Assembly (NCBI RefSeq): GCF_028649475.1
Contig: NZ_JAQSIP010000011.1
Coordinates: 1 to 64,000 of the forward strand
Reading direction: 5' to 3'
DNA from: Curvibacter cyanobacteriorum
GTDB taxonomy: Bacteria > Pseudomonadota > Gammaproteobacteria > Burkholderiales > Burkholderiaceae_C
Length of the DNA stretch: 64,000 nucleotides
How positions within the stretch are numbered: position 1 is the stretch's first letter; every line of letters starts with the position of its first letter. Of this stretch, positions 18,594-27,676 are shown piece after piece. The notes under the pieces are model-generated. The model ran no database searches. It was not told where the DNA came from and saw only the letters and a program-made list of their open reading frames with translations. A program made the position numbers and the translations under genes.

Positions 18594-19568
18594 ATGGGTG
18601 AGTTTGACCTGATCGCACGCTATTTCACACGCCCGCCCCGGCCGGGCGGCCCCACCCTGCTGGGGGTGGGCGACGACTGCGCCTTGGTGCAACCCTCGCC
18701 GGGGCACGCGCTGGCCATCTCCAGTGACATGCTGGTCGAAGGCCGCCATTTTCTGAGCACGGTCGCCCCCGACCGCCTGGGCCACAAGGCGCTGGCGGTG
18801 AACCTCAGTGACCTGGCCGCTTGTGGCGCGACGCCGTTGGCCTTCACCCTGGCGCTGGCGCTGCCGCGCGCCGACCCGCAGTGGCTGGAACCCTTTTCAC
18901 GCGGCCTGCTGGCGCTGGCCGACGCACATGGCTGCGAACTGATTGGCGGTGACACCACCCAGGGCCCGCTGAACCTGTGCATCACGGTGTTTGGCGAAGT
19001 CCCGCTGCAGCAGGGCCGCAGCCTGGCCCTGCTGCGCAGCGGGGCCCGGGTGGGCGACGACCTGTACGTGAGCGGCCACCTGGGCGACGCGCGCCTGGCG
19101 CTGGAGGTGTTCCGCGGCCAGTTGAGCGTGCCCGCTGCGGTGTTTGACGCCGCGCGGGCCCGCATGGAAACCCCCACCCCCCGGGTGGCGCTGGGGCAGG
19201 CCCTGCGCGGGGTGGCCACGGCGGCCGCGGACATCAGCGATGGGCTGGTCGGCGACCTGGGCCACATCCTGCGCCGCTCGGGCGTTGGGGCCTGCATCGA
19301 GGCCGAGGCCGCCCTGAGCGTGATCGCCGCGCGCGACGCGCTCGACGCCGAGCAGGCGCTGGGCTTTGTGCTGGCGGGGGGCGACGACTATGAACTGGTG
19401 TTCACCGCCCCGCCCGACGCGCGCGCCGCCGTCCAGGCCGCCAGCGCCCACAGCCAGACGCCGGTGACGCGCATCGGCCGCATCGAGGCCGACGCCGGTT
19501 GGCGCCTGGTCGACGCGCAGGGCCGCGCCCTGCAACGCCAGGACCAGGCCTTCGATCACTTCAAGTGA
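18594..19568 (+). CDS. thiL: Thiamine-monophosphate kinase
   Basis: A 324-residue ATP-dependent kinase making thiamine pyrophosphate, the active cofactor, from thiamine monophosphate. Signatures are GVGDDCALV near the N terminus, IGGDTTQGPLNL in the middle, and GGDDYELVF near the C terminus. The start is the ATG of MGEFDLIARYF, seven bases after GAGAGGA. An upstream in-frame ATG would add 14 residues not seen in the family. The gene is the first of a run that includes pgpA and pncC, a common thiL-pgpA-pncC order in this group, here interrupted by the tautomerase/LysR pair. Confidence 0.95.
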   Translation: MGEFDLIARYFTRPPRPGGPTLLGVGDDCALVQPSPGHALAISSDMLVEGRHFLSTVAPDRLGHKALAVNLSDLAACGATPLAFTLALALPRADPQWLEPFSRGLLALADAHGCELIGGDTTQGPLNLCITVFGEVPLQQGRSLALLRSGARVGDDLYVSGHLGDARLALEVFRGQLSVPAAVFDAARARMETPTPRVALGQALRGVATAAADISDGLVGDLGHILRRSGVGACIEAEAALSVIAARDALDAEQALGFVLAGGDDYELVFTAPPDARAAVQAASAHSQTPVTRIGRIEADAGWRLVDAQGRALQRQDQAFDHFK

Positions 19569-19971
19569 GCGCGCTGGCCGCCGTGGCGCGCGAGCGCTCG
19601 GCCCGGGGCGCGTCGGCGGCCTCCCAGTGGGCCACCGGCTGCTCGTGCACCAGCACATGGCTCATGCGCTCCAGCGGCCCCCCCTGGGCCAGCTGGCGCT
19701 GCAAGACCTGAAACGCCTGTTCAATGAAATCGGCCCGTTGGGCCGGGGTGGTGACGCCCGGGGCCAGCAGGAGGTCAAGCTGGGCGGTGGGTCGCTCGGT
19801 GGCCTCACCACCGACGTACCAGCGGGCCGCCGGCAAATCATCGATCAGCACCACGACGCGCTCGGCGGGCTGCAGCAGCACGCGCGCGCACAACTCGGTC
19901 AGCGCACGCGCCAGGCTGCGGTAGCGCTCGGGGTTCTGCAAGGGGGCCACCTTGAGGTGCAGGTTGGGCAT
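19561..19971 (-). CDS. Tautomerase-superfamily protein
   Basis: A 136-residue protein starting Met-Pro, so Pro1 would be the catalytic base after methionine removal. The pattern of an ALTELCARVL helix followed by VVVLIDDLP and a later HVLVHE strand fits the tautomerase fold in its doubled-length form. The reaction is unknown; it could be keto-enol tautomerisation or dehalogenase-like hydration. The ATG follows GGAGAC. Its end overlaps thiL convergently by 8 bases, and it is divergent from a LysR gene, the usual arrangement of a LysR regulator and its target. Confidence 0.75.
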   Translation of the reverse strand: MPNLHLKVAPLQNPERYRSLARALTELCARVLLQPAERVVVLIDDLPAARWYVGGEATERPTAQLDLLLAPGVTTPAQRADFIEQAFQVLQRQLAQGGPLERMSHVLVHEQPVAHWEAADAPRAERSRATAASALT

Positions 19972-20140
19972 GGTGTCTCCGGGTCGTCGTCTCAACTGCC
20001 TGCACTGTAGGCAGCCGATCGGCATCGCGAAACAGCAGCCCGCGCAAAGCCGTTTTGCAGCCACTGCAAAGCCCTGCCAACCACCGCCCCGCCGCTGGCG
20101 CTGGCCCGCCAGCACGCCAAGGGCCGCTAACATCGGAGCC

Positions 20141-21064
20141 GTGAAAGACCTCGACTTCGATGACATGGCGCTGTTTGTGCGCGTGGCCACACGCGGCACG
20201 CTGTCGGCCGTGGCGCGCGAGCGCCAGGTGCCGGTGAGCCAGATCTCGCGCTCGCTGAGCCGGATCGAAAAACAATGCGGCGTGCGCCTGGTGCAGCGCT
20301 CCACCCAGGGCCTGTCGCTGACCGCCGAGGGCCAGACCTTCCTGGGTTACTGCCAGCGCATCACCGGCACACTCGAAGAGCTGGAGGCCGAGTTCGCGAG
20401 CCAGGCCCGCGAAGTCAGCGGCAGTGTGCAAGTGGCGGTCAGCCCGGCGCTGGGCCACTTCATCATCGTGCCCAGCCTGGCGGGCCTGTCGGCCCGCTAC
20501 CCGCGACTGCAGGTCGAACTGCACTCGGACGACCGCCTGATCGACATGGCCCAGGAGGGCGTGGACATCACCCTGCGCACCGGCGCCCCACACAGCGAAT
20601 CGATGGTGGCGCGGGAGATCGGCCACCATGGCCGCGCCTTGTACGCCACCCCCGGCTACCTGGCGCGCTTTGGCACGCCGCAGCACCCCGACGAACTGGC
20701 CGCGCACCGGCTGATCACCAACAGCGCGGCGCGGCACCTGAACCGCTGGCCCTTCATCCTCGACGGCCAAAGCACCGAATGGCCGGTGCAGGGCCACTAC
20801 CGCGCCAATTCCACCGGCATCATGATGACCATGGTGCTGCACGACCTGGGCATCTGCCGCTGCAACACCCTGATCGCCGCCCCCCTGGTGGCCCAGGGCC
20901 GGCTGCAACCGGTGCTGGAGCGCTGGGTGGATGTGCAGCACTTCCCGATCTACGCGATGCTGATGCCGCAGCGCCACCGCCTGCCCAAAATCCAGGCTTG
21001 CATTGACTACTGGAGCGACTGGTTCCAGCAAATCCAAGCCCCACTGAGCCCCTCTGCCCCATGA
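20141..21064 (+). CDS. LysR-family transcriptional regulator
   Basis: A 307-residue regulator with an N-terminal winged helix-turn-helix (FVRVATRGTLSAVARERQVP, then QISRSLSRIE) and a C-terminal effector-binding domain. I chose a GTG start giving VKDLDFDDMALF; the ATG at 20164 in this frame is an alternative with no better ribosome site. It is divergent from the tautomerase gene, which is its likely target, across a gap of 169 bases. Its stop overlaps the pgpA start by four bases, so pgpA may be cotranslated. Confidence 0.88.
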   Translation: MKDLDFDDMALFVRVATRGTLSAVARERQVPVSQISRSLSRIEKQCGVRLVQRSTQGLSLTAEGQTFLGYCQRITGTLEELEAEFASQAREVSGSVQVAVSPALGHFIIVPSLAGLSARYPRLQVELHSDDRLIDMAQEGVDITLRTGAPHSESMVAREIGHHGRALYATPGYLARFGTPQHPDELAAHRLITNSAARHLNRWPFILDGQSTEWPVQGHYRANSTGIMMTMVLHDLGICRCNTLIAAPLVAQGRLQPVLERWVDVQHFPIYAMLMPQRHRLPKIQACIDYWSDWFQQIQAPLSPSAP

Positions 21065-21621
21065 ACACCAGCCCCCCGACGGCGCCCAGCCTGGCCACCG
21101 CCACCCCCCCCCTGCCCCGCCCCAGCGTGCGACCGACCGCGCGCTTCATGTGGTCCCACCCGGCCCATGTGGTGGCGCTGGGACTGGGCTCGGGGCTCAG
21201 CCCGATCGCGCCGGGGACCGCCGGCACCCTGTGGGCCTGGGCCGCTTTTGGCCTGCTGCAACGCTGGTTCAGCCCGGCCGAGATCGGTGTGCTGCTGCTG
21301 GCCTCCACCCTGGTGGGCTGGTGGGCCTGCACGGTGACGGCGCGCCACCTGAACACGCTGGACCCCGGCAACATCGTCTGGGACGAGGTGGTCGCGTTCT
21401 GGGCCGTGCTGTGGCTGATCGCCCCGGCCAGCTTCAGCGGTCAACTGGTGGCTTTTGCGCTGTTCCGCTTCTTTGATGCCGTCAAGCCCGGCCCAGTGGG
21501 CTGGGCCGACAACCTGTGGCATGGCTTTGGCCCCAAAGGGGGCTTTGGCATCCTGTTCGACGACCTGGTCGCGGCCTTCTGTACCCTGCTGGTGATCGCC
21601 CTGTGGCGCTTTTTCGCATGA
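21061..21621 (+). CDS. pgpA: Phosphatidylglycerophosphatase A
   Basis: A 186-residue inner-membrane phosphatase that dephosphorylates phosphatidylglycerol phosphate to make phosphatidylglycerol. The PgpA signature is visible: GLGSGLSPIAPGT near residues 40-52, a DPGNIVWDE metal-binding stretch, FRFFDAVKPGPVGWAD, and a final GFGILFDDLVA. There are about four membrane segments. An N-terminal Pro/Thr-rich extension of about 25 residues precedes the domain. It overlaps both the LysR gene upstream and pncC downstream by four bases. Confidence 0.94.
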   Translation: MNTSPPTAPSLATATPPLPRPSVRPTARFMWSHPAHVVALGLGSGLSPIAPGTAGTLWAWAAFGLLQRWFSPAEIGVLLLASTLVGWWACTVTARHLNTLDPGNIVWDEVVAFWAVLWLIAPASFSGQLVAFALFRFFDAVKPGPVGWADNLWHGFGPKGGFGILFDDLVAAFCTLLVIALWRFFA

Positions 21622-22112
21622 ACCCTTGCATTGAACTGGCCGATCGGCTGCGCCAGCAACACTGGAAACTGGTCACCGCCGAAAGCTGCACCGGCGGCCT
21701 GATCGCGGCCACCTGCACCGACCTGGCGGGCTCCAGCGACTGGTTCGAGCGCGGCTTCGTGACCTACTCCAACGCCGCCAAGACCGAGTCCCTGGGGGTG
21801 CCCGCCGAGCTGATCGAGCGCCACGGCGCGGTCAGTGAGGCCGTGGCCCGCGCCATGGCCGACGGTGCCCTGCGCCACGCCCCCGTCCAGCTGAGTGTGG
21901 CGGTGACCGGGGTCGCAGGCCCGGGCGGTGGCAGCGCGGCCAAGCCGGTGGGCACGGTGTGGTTTGGCTTTGCCCGTCGCAGAGAGGGCGCCAACGCAGG
22001 CATCGAAGTGCACAGCGAAATGCAACGCTTTGACGGCGACCGCGCCGCCGTGCGTGCCGCCACCGTGGCCCATGCCCTGCAACGCCTGCTGGACCTGACC
22101 CGCAGCGCCTGA
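21618..22112 (+). CDS. pncC: Nicotinamide-nucleotide amidohydrolase (CinA C-terminal type)
   Basis: A 164-residue enzyme that deamidates nicotinamide mononucleotide to nicotinate mononucleotide, recycling NMN released by DNA ligase. Family motifs are AESCTGGLIAA (about 20-30), FVTYSNAAKTE, and AVTGVAGPGGG. It lacks the N-terminal MoCF domain of full CinA. The ATG overlaps the pgpA stop (ATGA), which implies translational coupling. A GC-rich hairpin begins on the base after the stop codon. Confidence 0.94.
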   Translation: MNPCIELADRLRQQHWKLVTAESCTGGLIAATCTDLAGSSDWFERGFVTYSNAAKTESLGVPAELIERHGAVSEAVARAMADGALRHAPVQLSVAVTGVAGPGGGSAAKPVGTVWFGFARRREGANAGIEVHSEMQRFDGDRAAVRAATVAHALQRLLDLTRSA

Positions 22113-22128
22113 GCCCCGCTGGCGGGGC
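22113..22128 (+). terminator. GC hairpin directly after pncC
   Basis: GCCCCGC, two bases of loop, and GCGGGGC begin one base after the stop codon of pncC. The stem is strong but the loop is too small and no T run follows. It could be a rho-independent terminator of low efficiency or a 3' end protector. Confidence 0.35.
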
Positions 22129-22250
22129 AGCGCCAACCGGGCCAGCGGCCCAGAACCCCGCGCCAGCCCTGTCAGCGACAGGCGCCGCCGCCCCGCCCGG
22201 TGTAGCATCCTGCGCCAATGGATTCGACCCGCTTTTCTTCTGGAGCCCGC

Positions 22251-22745
22251 ATGCCCACCTCCCCCAGCGACACCCTGCAACGCTTCTACACCGCCTTCAG
22301 CCAGCTCGACCACGCCACCATGGCCGAGTGCTATGCGCCCGAGGCCGAGTTCGATGACGAAGCGTTCTCCCTGCGCGGCCGCGACCAGGTAGCGGGCATG
22401 TGGCGCATGCTGTGCAGCGCCACCCGCAAGAGCGGCGCGGCCCACTGGAAGCTCGAGTTCCGCGACCTGCACGCCGACGGCCTGCAAGGCCGTGCCCACT
22501 GGGAGGCGCACTACACCTTCAGCGCCACGGGCCGGCGCGTGCACAACATCATCGACGCCGAGTTCACCTTCAACGAGGCGGGCCTGATCCTGCGCCACCG
22601 CGACCGCTTCAGCTTCTGGCGCTGGTCGCGCCAGGCCCTGGGTCTGCCGGGCCTGCTGCTGGGCTGGTCCCCCTCGCTCAAGCGCCAGGTGCGCAGCACC
22701 GCGGCCAACAACCTGCGCAAGTTCCTGGCCCTGCCCCCGGCCTGA
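22251..22745 (+). CDS. NTF2-like (SnoaL-type) fold protein
   Basis: A 164-residue protein with the cone-fold pattern: an N-terminal LQRFYTAFSQLDHATMAECYAPEAEFDDEAF segment, then RDQVAGMWRML and HYTFSATGRRVHNIIDAEFTF. Members are small enzymes (isomerases, hydrolases) or ligand-binding proteins, and the reaction cannot be read here. I chose the second ATG, six bases after GGAG; the first gives an 11-residue extension. The next gene, a haloacetate-dehalogenase-type hydrolase, begins 39 bases downstream and is probably in the same operon. Confidence 0.78.
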   Translation: MPTSPSDTLQRFYTAFSQLDHATMAECYAPEAEFDDEAFSLRGRDQVAGMWRMLCSATRKSGAAHWKLEFRDLHADGLQGRAHWEAHYTFSATGRRVHNIIDAEFTFNEAGLILRHRDRFSFWRWSRQALGLPGLLLGWSPSLKRQVRSTAANNLRKFLALPPA

Positions 22746-22784
22746 GCACCCGCCCCCTCTCCCCTGCCGTCGGAAGGACGTTCC

Positions 22785-23690
22785 ATGAGCTGGTTTCAAG
22801 GTTTCGAGTCGCAGCGCGTGCGCACCCAAGGCGCGGAGATCCACCTGCGCCACGGCGGCAACCCGCAAGGGCCCACGCTGCTGCTGGTGCACGGTTTCCC
22901 GCAGACGCATGTCATCTGGCACCGCGTGGCGCAGCAACTGGCGCCGCATTTCTACCTGGTGATGCCGGACCTGCGTGGCTACGGCGACTCGTCCAAACCG
23001 GTGGGCGAGCCCGACCACGCCAACTACAGCAAGCGCGCGCTAGCGCAGGACCTGGTCGACGTCATGGACGCGCTGGGCCGACCCGAGTTTGATGTCTGCG
23101 GCCACGACCGCGGCGGTCGCGTGGCACACCGCCTGGCCCTGGACCACGCGTCGCGCGTGCGCCGGCTGTGCCTGATCGACATCGCCCCGACCCTGGACAT
23201 GTACAACGCCACCGACATGGCGTTTGCGCGCGCCTACTACCACTGGTTCTTCCTGATCCAGCCCAGCCCGCTGCCCGAGCGCCTGATCGGCAGCACGCCG
23301 GCGGTGGCGCGCGACTGGCTGCACAGCGCCCTGGGCGGCTGGGGCAGCCAGGGCCTGGACTGGATCGAGCCGGAGGCCCTGGCCGAGTACGAACGCTGCT
23401 TTGGCCTGCCCGAATCGCTGCACGGGGCCTGCGAAGACTACCGTGCCAGCGCCGGCATCGACCTGGAGCACGACCGCGCCAGCCGCGCGCAAGGCCAGCG
23501 CCTGGCCTGCGACCTGCACCTGCTGTGGGGCGAACGCGGGGTGGTCAACCGCCTGTTCGACCCGCTGACGCTGTGGCAGGCGCAGTGCGCCGGTCGCGTC
23601 ACGGGGCAGGCGGTGGCGGCCGGCCACTTCATCCCCGAAGAGCGGCACGCGCTGACGGCCCAGACCCTGCTGGACTTCTTCAAGCCCTGA
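22785..23690 (+). CDS. Alpha/beta hydrolase of the fluoroacetate/haloacetate dehalogenase type
   Basis: A 301-residue alpha/beta hydrolase. The nucleophile elbow GHDRGG has aspartate (Asp108) instead of serine, with Arg109 and Arg112 beside it. His153-Trp154 in the YYHWFF segment and the tyrosine in CEDYRA match the halide-binding residues of fluoroacetate dehalogenase, and His281 (AAGHF) is the base. DLRGYGDSSKP is also typical. By homology it would hydrolyse haloacetates to glycolate, but epoxide hydrolases share much of this pattern. Together with the L-2-haloacid dehalogenase at 41.8 kb it suggests halo-organic acid use. The start ATG follows GGAAGG. Confidence 0.82.
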   Translation: MSWFQGFESQRVRTQGAEIHLRHGGNPQGPTLLLVHGFPQTHVIWHRVAQQLAPHFYLVMPDLRGYGDSSKPVGEPDHANYSKRALAQDLVDVMDALGRPEFDVCGHDRGGRVAHRLALDHASRVRRLCLIDIAPTLDMYNATDMAFARAYYHWFFLIQPSPLPERLIGSTPAVARDWLHSALGGWGSQGLDWIEPEALAEYERCFGLPESLHGACEDYRASAGIDLEHDRASRAQGQRLACDLHLLWGERGVVNRLFDPLTLWQAQCAGRVTGQAVAAGHFIPEERHALTAQTLLDFFKP

Positions 23691-23696
23691 ACGCCC

Positions 23697-23718
23697 CACG
23701 GCGCCCCTGGGCGCCGTG
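23697..23718. terminator. Ten-pair inverted repeat between convergent genes
   Basis: CACGGCGCCC, two bases, and GGGCGCCGTG lie seven bases after the hydrolase stop codon, between it and the convergent SEC-C gene. It would be very stable RNA and could act in both directions. Neither strand has a T run, so efficiency is uncertain. Confidence 0.5.
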
Positions 23719-23808
23719 GTGTGGAGGTCATGTTGAGGTCAAGCCGGCATCAGCCGCGCAGGCCGCACCGGGAAGGCGGGGCCGCTGCTGGCGCCGCCGC
23801 TCCAGGCC

Positions 23809-24663
<855 letters not shown>

Positions 24664-24841
24664 GTTGGCAGGCGCTGGCGCGCTTCAAAATAAGGGAAAC
24701 CTGCGGCAGGTCGGACGCCGGGGGCGCCCCGTATGATCGGGCGCCAAGGTGGCGACCGCGGCCTGCCGCCACGGTGCAGCAGTTTACCGGGCCTGACCAC
24801 CGATGCCCACGCCCCCCGCCCCACCCGGCCCAGGAGAGCCC

Positions 24842-26521
24842 ATGCTGAAACGTCTCAATGCGATTTACCCAGTCCGCTACACCGCACTCGGCCTGTGTGT
24901 GTTTGGCCTGATGCTGAGCCTGTTCACCTGGGTGGGCTTTGGCCAGGGGGGCGGCTTGGCCCTGGTGTTGCTGGCCTTGGTGCTGCTGGGGCTCTATGAC
25001 CTGCGCCAGACCCAGCATTCGGTGCTGCGCAACTACCCGGTCATCGGCCACCTGCGCTTTGTGCTCGAGTACATCCGGCCTGAGATTCGCCAGTACTTCA
25101 TCGAGAGCGACAGCGAAGCGGCACCGTTCTCGCGCTCGCAGCGCTCGCTGGTCTACCAGCGCGCCAAGAGCGAGCCCGACAACCGACCCTTTGGCACCTT
25201 GCTCGACGTGGGGCAACGCGGCTACGAGTGGATCAACCACTCGGTGGCCCCGTCCCGGCTGGCCTCCTGCGACTTCCGCGTCACGATTGGCCCGGACACC
25301 GCCCAGCCCTACAGCGCCAGCGTCTTCAACATCTCGGCCATGAGCTTTGGGGCGCTGTCGGCCAACGCCATCCTCGCGCTCAACCTCGGCGCGCGCCAGG
25401 GCGGCTTTGCCCACGACACCGGGGAGGGCTCGATCTCGCAGCACCACCGCGTGCACGGCGGCGACCTGATCTGGGAGATTGGCTCGGGCTACTTCGGTTG
25501 CCGCCACCCCGATGGCAGCTTCAGCCCCGAGCGCTTCAGCGACAACGCGCGCCACCCGCAGGTCAAGATGATCGAGCTCAAGATGAGCCAGGGCGCCAAG
25601 CCCGGCCACGGCGGCGTGCTGCCCGGCCCCAAGGTGACGCCTGAAATCGCCGCCGCGCGCGGGGTGCCCGTGGGCGAAGACTGCGTCTCGCCCGCCGCCC
25701 ACTCGGCGTTTTCGACCCCGGTCGAGATGATGCATTTCCTGGCCCGGCTGCGCGAGCTCAGCGGGGGCAAGCCGACCGGCTTCAAGCTGTGCATCGGCCA
25801 CCCCTGGGAATGGTTTGCGATGGTCAAAGCCATGCAGGAGACCGGCATCACGCCCGATTTCATCGTGGTCGATGGCGCCGAAGGCGGCACGGGCGCGGCC
25901 CCGGTCGAGTTCAGCGACCATGTGGGCACGCCGCTGCAAGAAGGGCTGCTGCTGGTGCACAACACGCTCAAGGGGGTCCATCTGCGCGACCGCATCCGCC
26001 TGGGCTGCGCGGGCAAGGTGGTGTCGGCCTTTGACGTGGCGCGCATGATGGCGCTGGGCGCCGACTGGTGCAACTCGGCCCGCGGCTTCATGATGGCCCT
26101 GGGCTGCCTGCAGGCCCAGACCTGCCACAGCGGCCAATGCCCCACCGGTGTGGCGACCCAGGACCCGCTGCGCCAGCAGGCCCTGGTGGTGCCCGACAAA
26201 GCCAGCCGGGTGAAGAACTTCCACCACAGCACCTTGCACGCCCTGCAGGAGCTGGTGCAGGCCGCCGGTCTGCAACACCCCAGCGACATCACCCCTCACC
26301 ACATCGTGCGCCGCGTCTCGGACACCGAGGTGCGTCCGCTGAGCCAATTGGTGATGAGCCTCGAACCTGGCGCCCTGCTCGGCCCCTTGGACGGTCTGCA
26401 CCAGGTGTTCCGCGCCTACTGGCCGCTGGCCAGCGCCCACAGCTTTGCGCTGCAAACACCTGGCAGCCCGGCGGCAGCCTCAGTCCCCGCCATGACGGCG
26501 GCAACGACCGGGGCGGCCTGA
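24842..26521 (+). CDS. Membrane-anchored FMN-binding glutamate synthase family protein
   Basis: A 559-residue protein with two hydrophobic segments at about residues 12-30 and 38-55 and then the FMN-binding/central domain of glutamate synthase. Visible core features are ISAMSFGALSANAI, the glycine-rich GAEGGTGAAP loop, and the iron-sulfur-type cysteines in GCLQAQTCHSGQCPTGVA. It lacks the amidotransferase and C-terminal domains of GltB, so it is not a complete glutamate synthase. Members are of unknown reaction, possibly membrane-linked oxidoreductases. The ATG follows AGGAGAG; an earlier ATG would add 13 residues. Confidence 0.85.
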   Translation: MLKRLNAIYPVRYTALGLCVFGLMLSLFTWVGFGQGGGLALVLLALVLLGLYDLRQTQHSVLRNYPVIGHLRFVLEYIRPEIRQYFIESDSEAAPFSRSQRSLVYQRAKSEPDNRPFGTLLDVGQRGYEWINHSVAPSRLASCDFRVTIGPDTAQPYSASVFNISAMSFGALSANAILALNLGARQGGFAHDTGEGSISQHHRVHGGDLIWEIGSGYFGCRHPDGSFSPERFSDNARHPQVKMIELKMSQGAKPGHGGVLPGPKVTPEIAAARGVPVGEDCVSPAAHSAFSTPVEMMHFLARLRELSGGKPTGFKLCIGHPWEWFAMVKAMQETGITPDFIVVDGAEGGTGAAPVEFSDHVGTPLQEGLLLVHNTLKGVHLRDRIRLGCAGKVVSAFDVARMMALGADWCNSARGFMMALGCLQAQTCHSGQCPTGVATQDPLRQQALVVPDKASRVKNFHHSTLHALQELVQAAGLQHPSDITPHHIVRRVSDTEVRPLSQLVMSLEPGALLGPLDGLHQVFRAYWPLASAHSFALQTPGSPAAASVPAMTAATTGAA

Positions 26522-26533
26522 TCGCCCTGCGGC

Positions 26534-27352
26534 TCAGACCGCGTAGGCGCCGCTGGCGGCCTCCGCACAGTCACTGAGCAGGCCCAGCAGCGCCACCACC
26601 GAGGGGTTGCGCCGCCAGACCTGCTGGCCGTGCAGGCGAACGAACAAGCCGCGCCAGGCGTCGAGCTGCTGCAACTCCACCCCGCGGTACTGCAAGCGCA
26701 CCCAGTTGCCGCGTTCCAACTGACCGATGTACTCGGAGAACAAGGTCCGCGACACGCCACACAGGCGCGCGATCATCTGCTGCGACAGCGGCAGCAACAG
26801 GCTGTTGGCACGCATGAAGTGCGGCGCCGCACCGGCCCCGGTGGCGCACAGCCCTTCGGCACACAAGGCCAACCCGCCAATCACCCGCAAGGCCGAATTG
26901 CTGCACTTGTTGACGATCAAGTGGTTGGACTGCTGCCGGATCTCGCTGGCCAGCAGGCCCACCAGGTGCTGGGAAAAACCGACATCGTTGCGCAGCAAGG
27001 ACAAGTAGGCGTGGGCGGGCAAGGTCAGCAACTCGACGTCGGTGACCGCGAGGTAGTCCACCTGCGCCCGGCCGTCGCCCAGCAGGTCGTGCTTGGCAAA
27101 CGAGCTGCTGCGCCCGTGCAACGCCAGGGGGTAGCTGAGGCCCTGGTCCATCGTGACCTGCTCGGCCACGATGCCGTCAATGATGTGGTGCCAATGGGTG
27201 ATGGGGGCGCCGGTGCGCCAGATCAGCTCACCGGCTTTGCGCGACACCACCCGGGTTTGCTTGCCGGTCTCGTAGGCCAGCGCGGTGCTGACCCCCATCG
27301 ATGAAAAGACCTGCAAGGTGAAATCATGGACCCGTTGGGTGACCTCAAACAT
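26534..27352 (-). CDS. Crp/Fnr-family transcriptional regulator
   Basis: A 272-residue regulator with an N-terminal cyclic-nucleotide-type effector domain (about 30-150) and a C-terminal helix-turn-helix (about 190-235, LSQQMIARLCGVSRTLFSEYIGQLE). It lacks the N-terminal cysteine cluster of Fnr, so oxygen sensing through an iron-sulfur cluster is unlikely. The ligand is unknown. It is convergent with the glutamate-synthase-like gene, 12 bases apart, and upstream lies a 304-base spacer with two strong palindromes that may include its own operator. Confidence 0.85.
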   Translation of the reverse strand: MFEVTQRVHDFTLQVFSSMGVSTALAYETGKQTRVVSRKAGELIWRTGAPITHWHHIIDGIVAEQVTMDQGLSYPLALHGRSSSFAKHDLLGDGRAQVDYLAVTDVELLTLPAHAYLSLLRNDVGFSQHLVGLLASEIRQQSNHLIVNKCSNSALRVIGGLALCAEGLCATGAGAAPHFMRANSLLLPLSQQMIARLCGVSRTLFSEYIGQLERGNWVRLQYRGVELQQLDAWRGLFVRLHGQQVWRRNPSVVALLGLLSDCAEAASGAYAV

Positions 27353-27655
27353 GCCGCCTCACTGGGGTCAAGAAAGGCGCGGCCCCCGAAACAGGACCTG
27401 AAGACAAAGAACCGAACCGCCTGCTGCGCCACAAGGATGTCGTTGGTTTCATGCGAAAGCCTTGGCTAAACCAATCTGGAAAGGGCGGCCTGCCGCCCCC
27501 CATGGTCGGCAGGACCGGTGACGCCGTCACCGGAGCGCTCTGCTCAAACGAGAACGCCGCATCAGCTTTGATCATGTTGGAGGGGCAGCGCAAACCGAGC
27601 TCAGAAAGCCCACTTCCGAACAAACAAGGCGTAAAGACTGTCTGAAATTACATCA
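27353..27655. other. Non-coding spacer with two palindromes
   Basis: No convincing gene; one 64-residue open frame on the plus strand (27451-27645) has no family resemblance. Two near-perfect inverted repeats stand out. GGGCGGC-CT-GCCGCCC is at 27483-27498. The 19-base CCGGTGACG-C-CGTCACCGG is at 27515-27533. They lie 120-180 bases upstream of the Crp-type gene, which reads away to the left. The second is symmetrical enough to bind a dimeric regulator, but it does not match the E. coli Crp or Fnr half-sites. Confidence 0.5.
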
Positions 27656-27673
27656 CCGTGGCGAGCGCCACGG
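27656..27673 (-). terminator. Hairpin after the PIN-domain gene
   Basis: CCGTGGCG, two bases and CGCCACGG lie three bases beyond the stop codon of the leftward PIN gene. On the minus strand the stem is followed by TGATGTAATTTC, only moderately T-rich. It is probably a weak terminator. Confidence 0.5.
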
Positions 27674-27676
27674 GGC

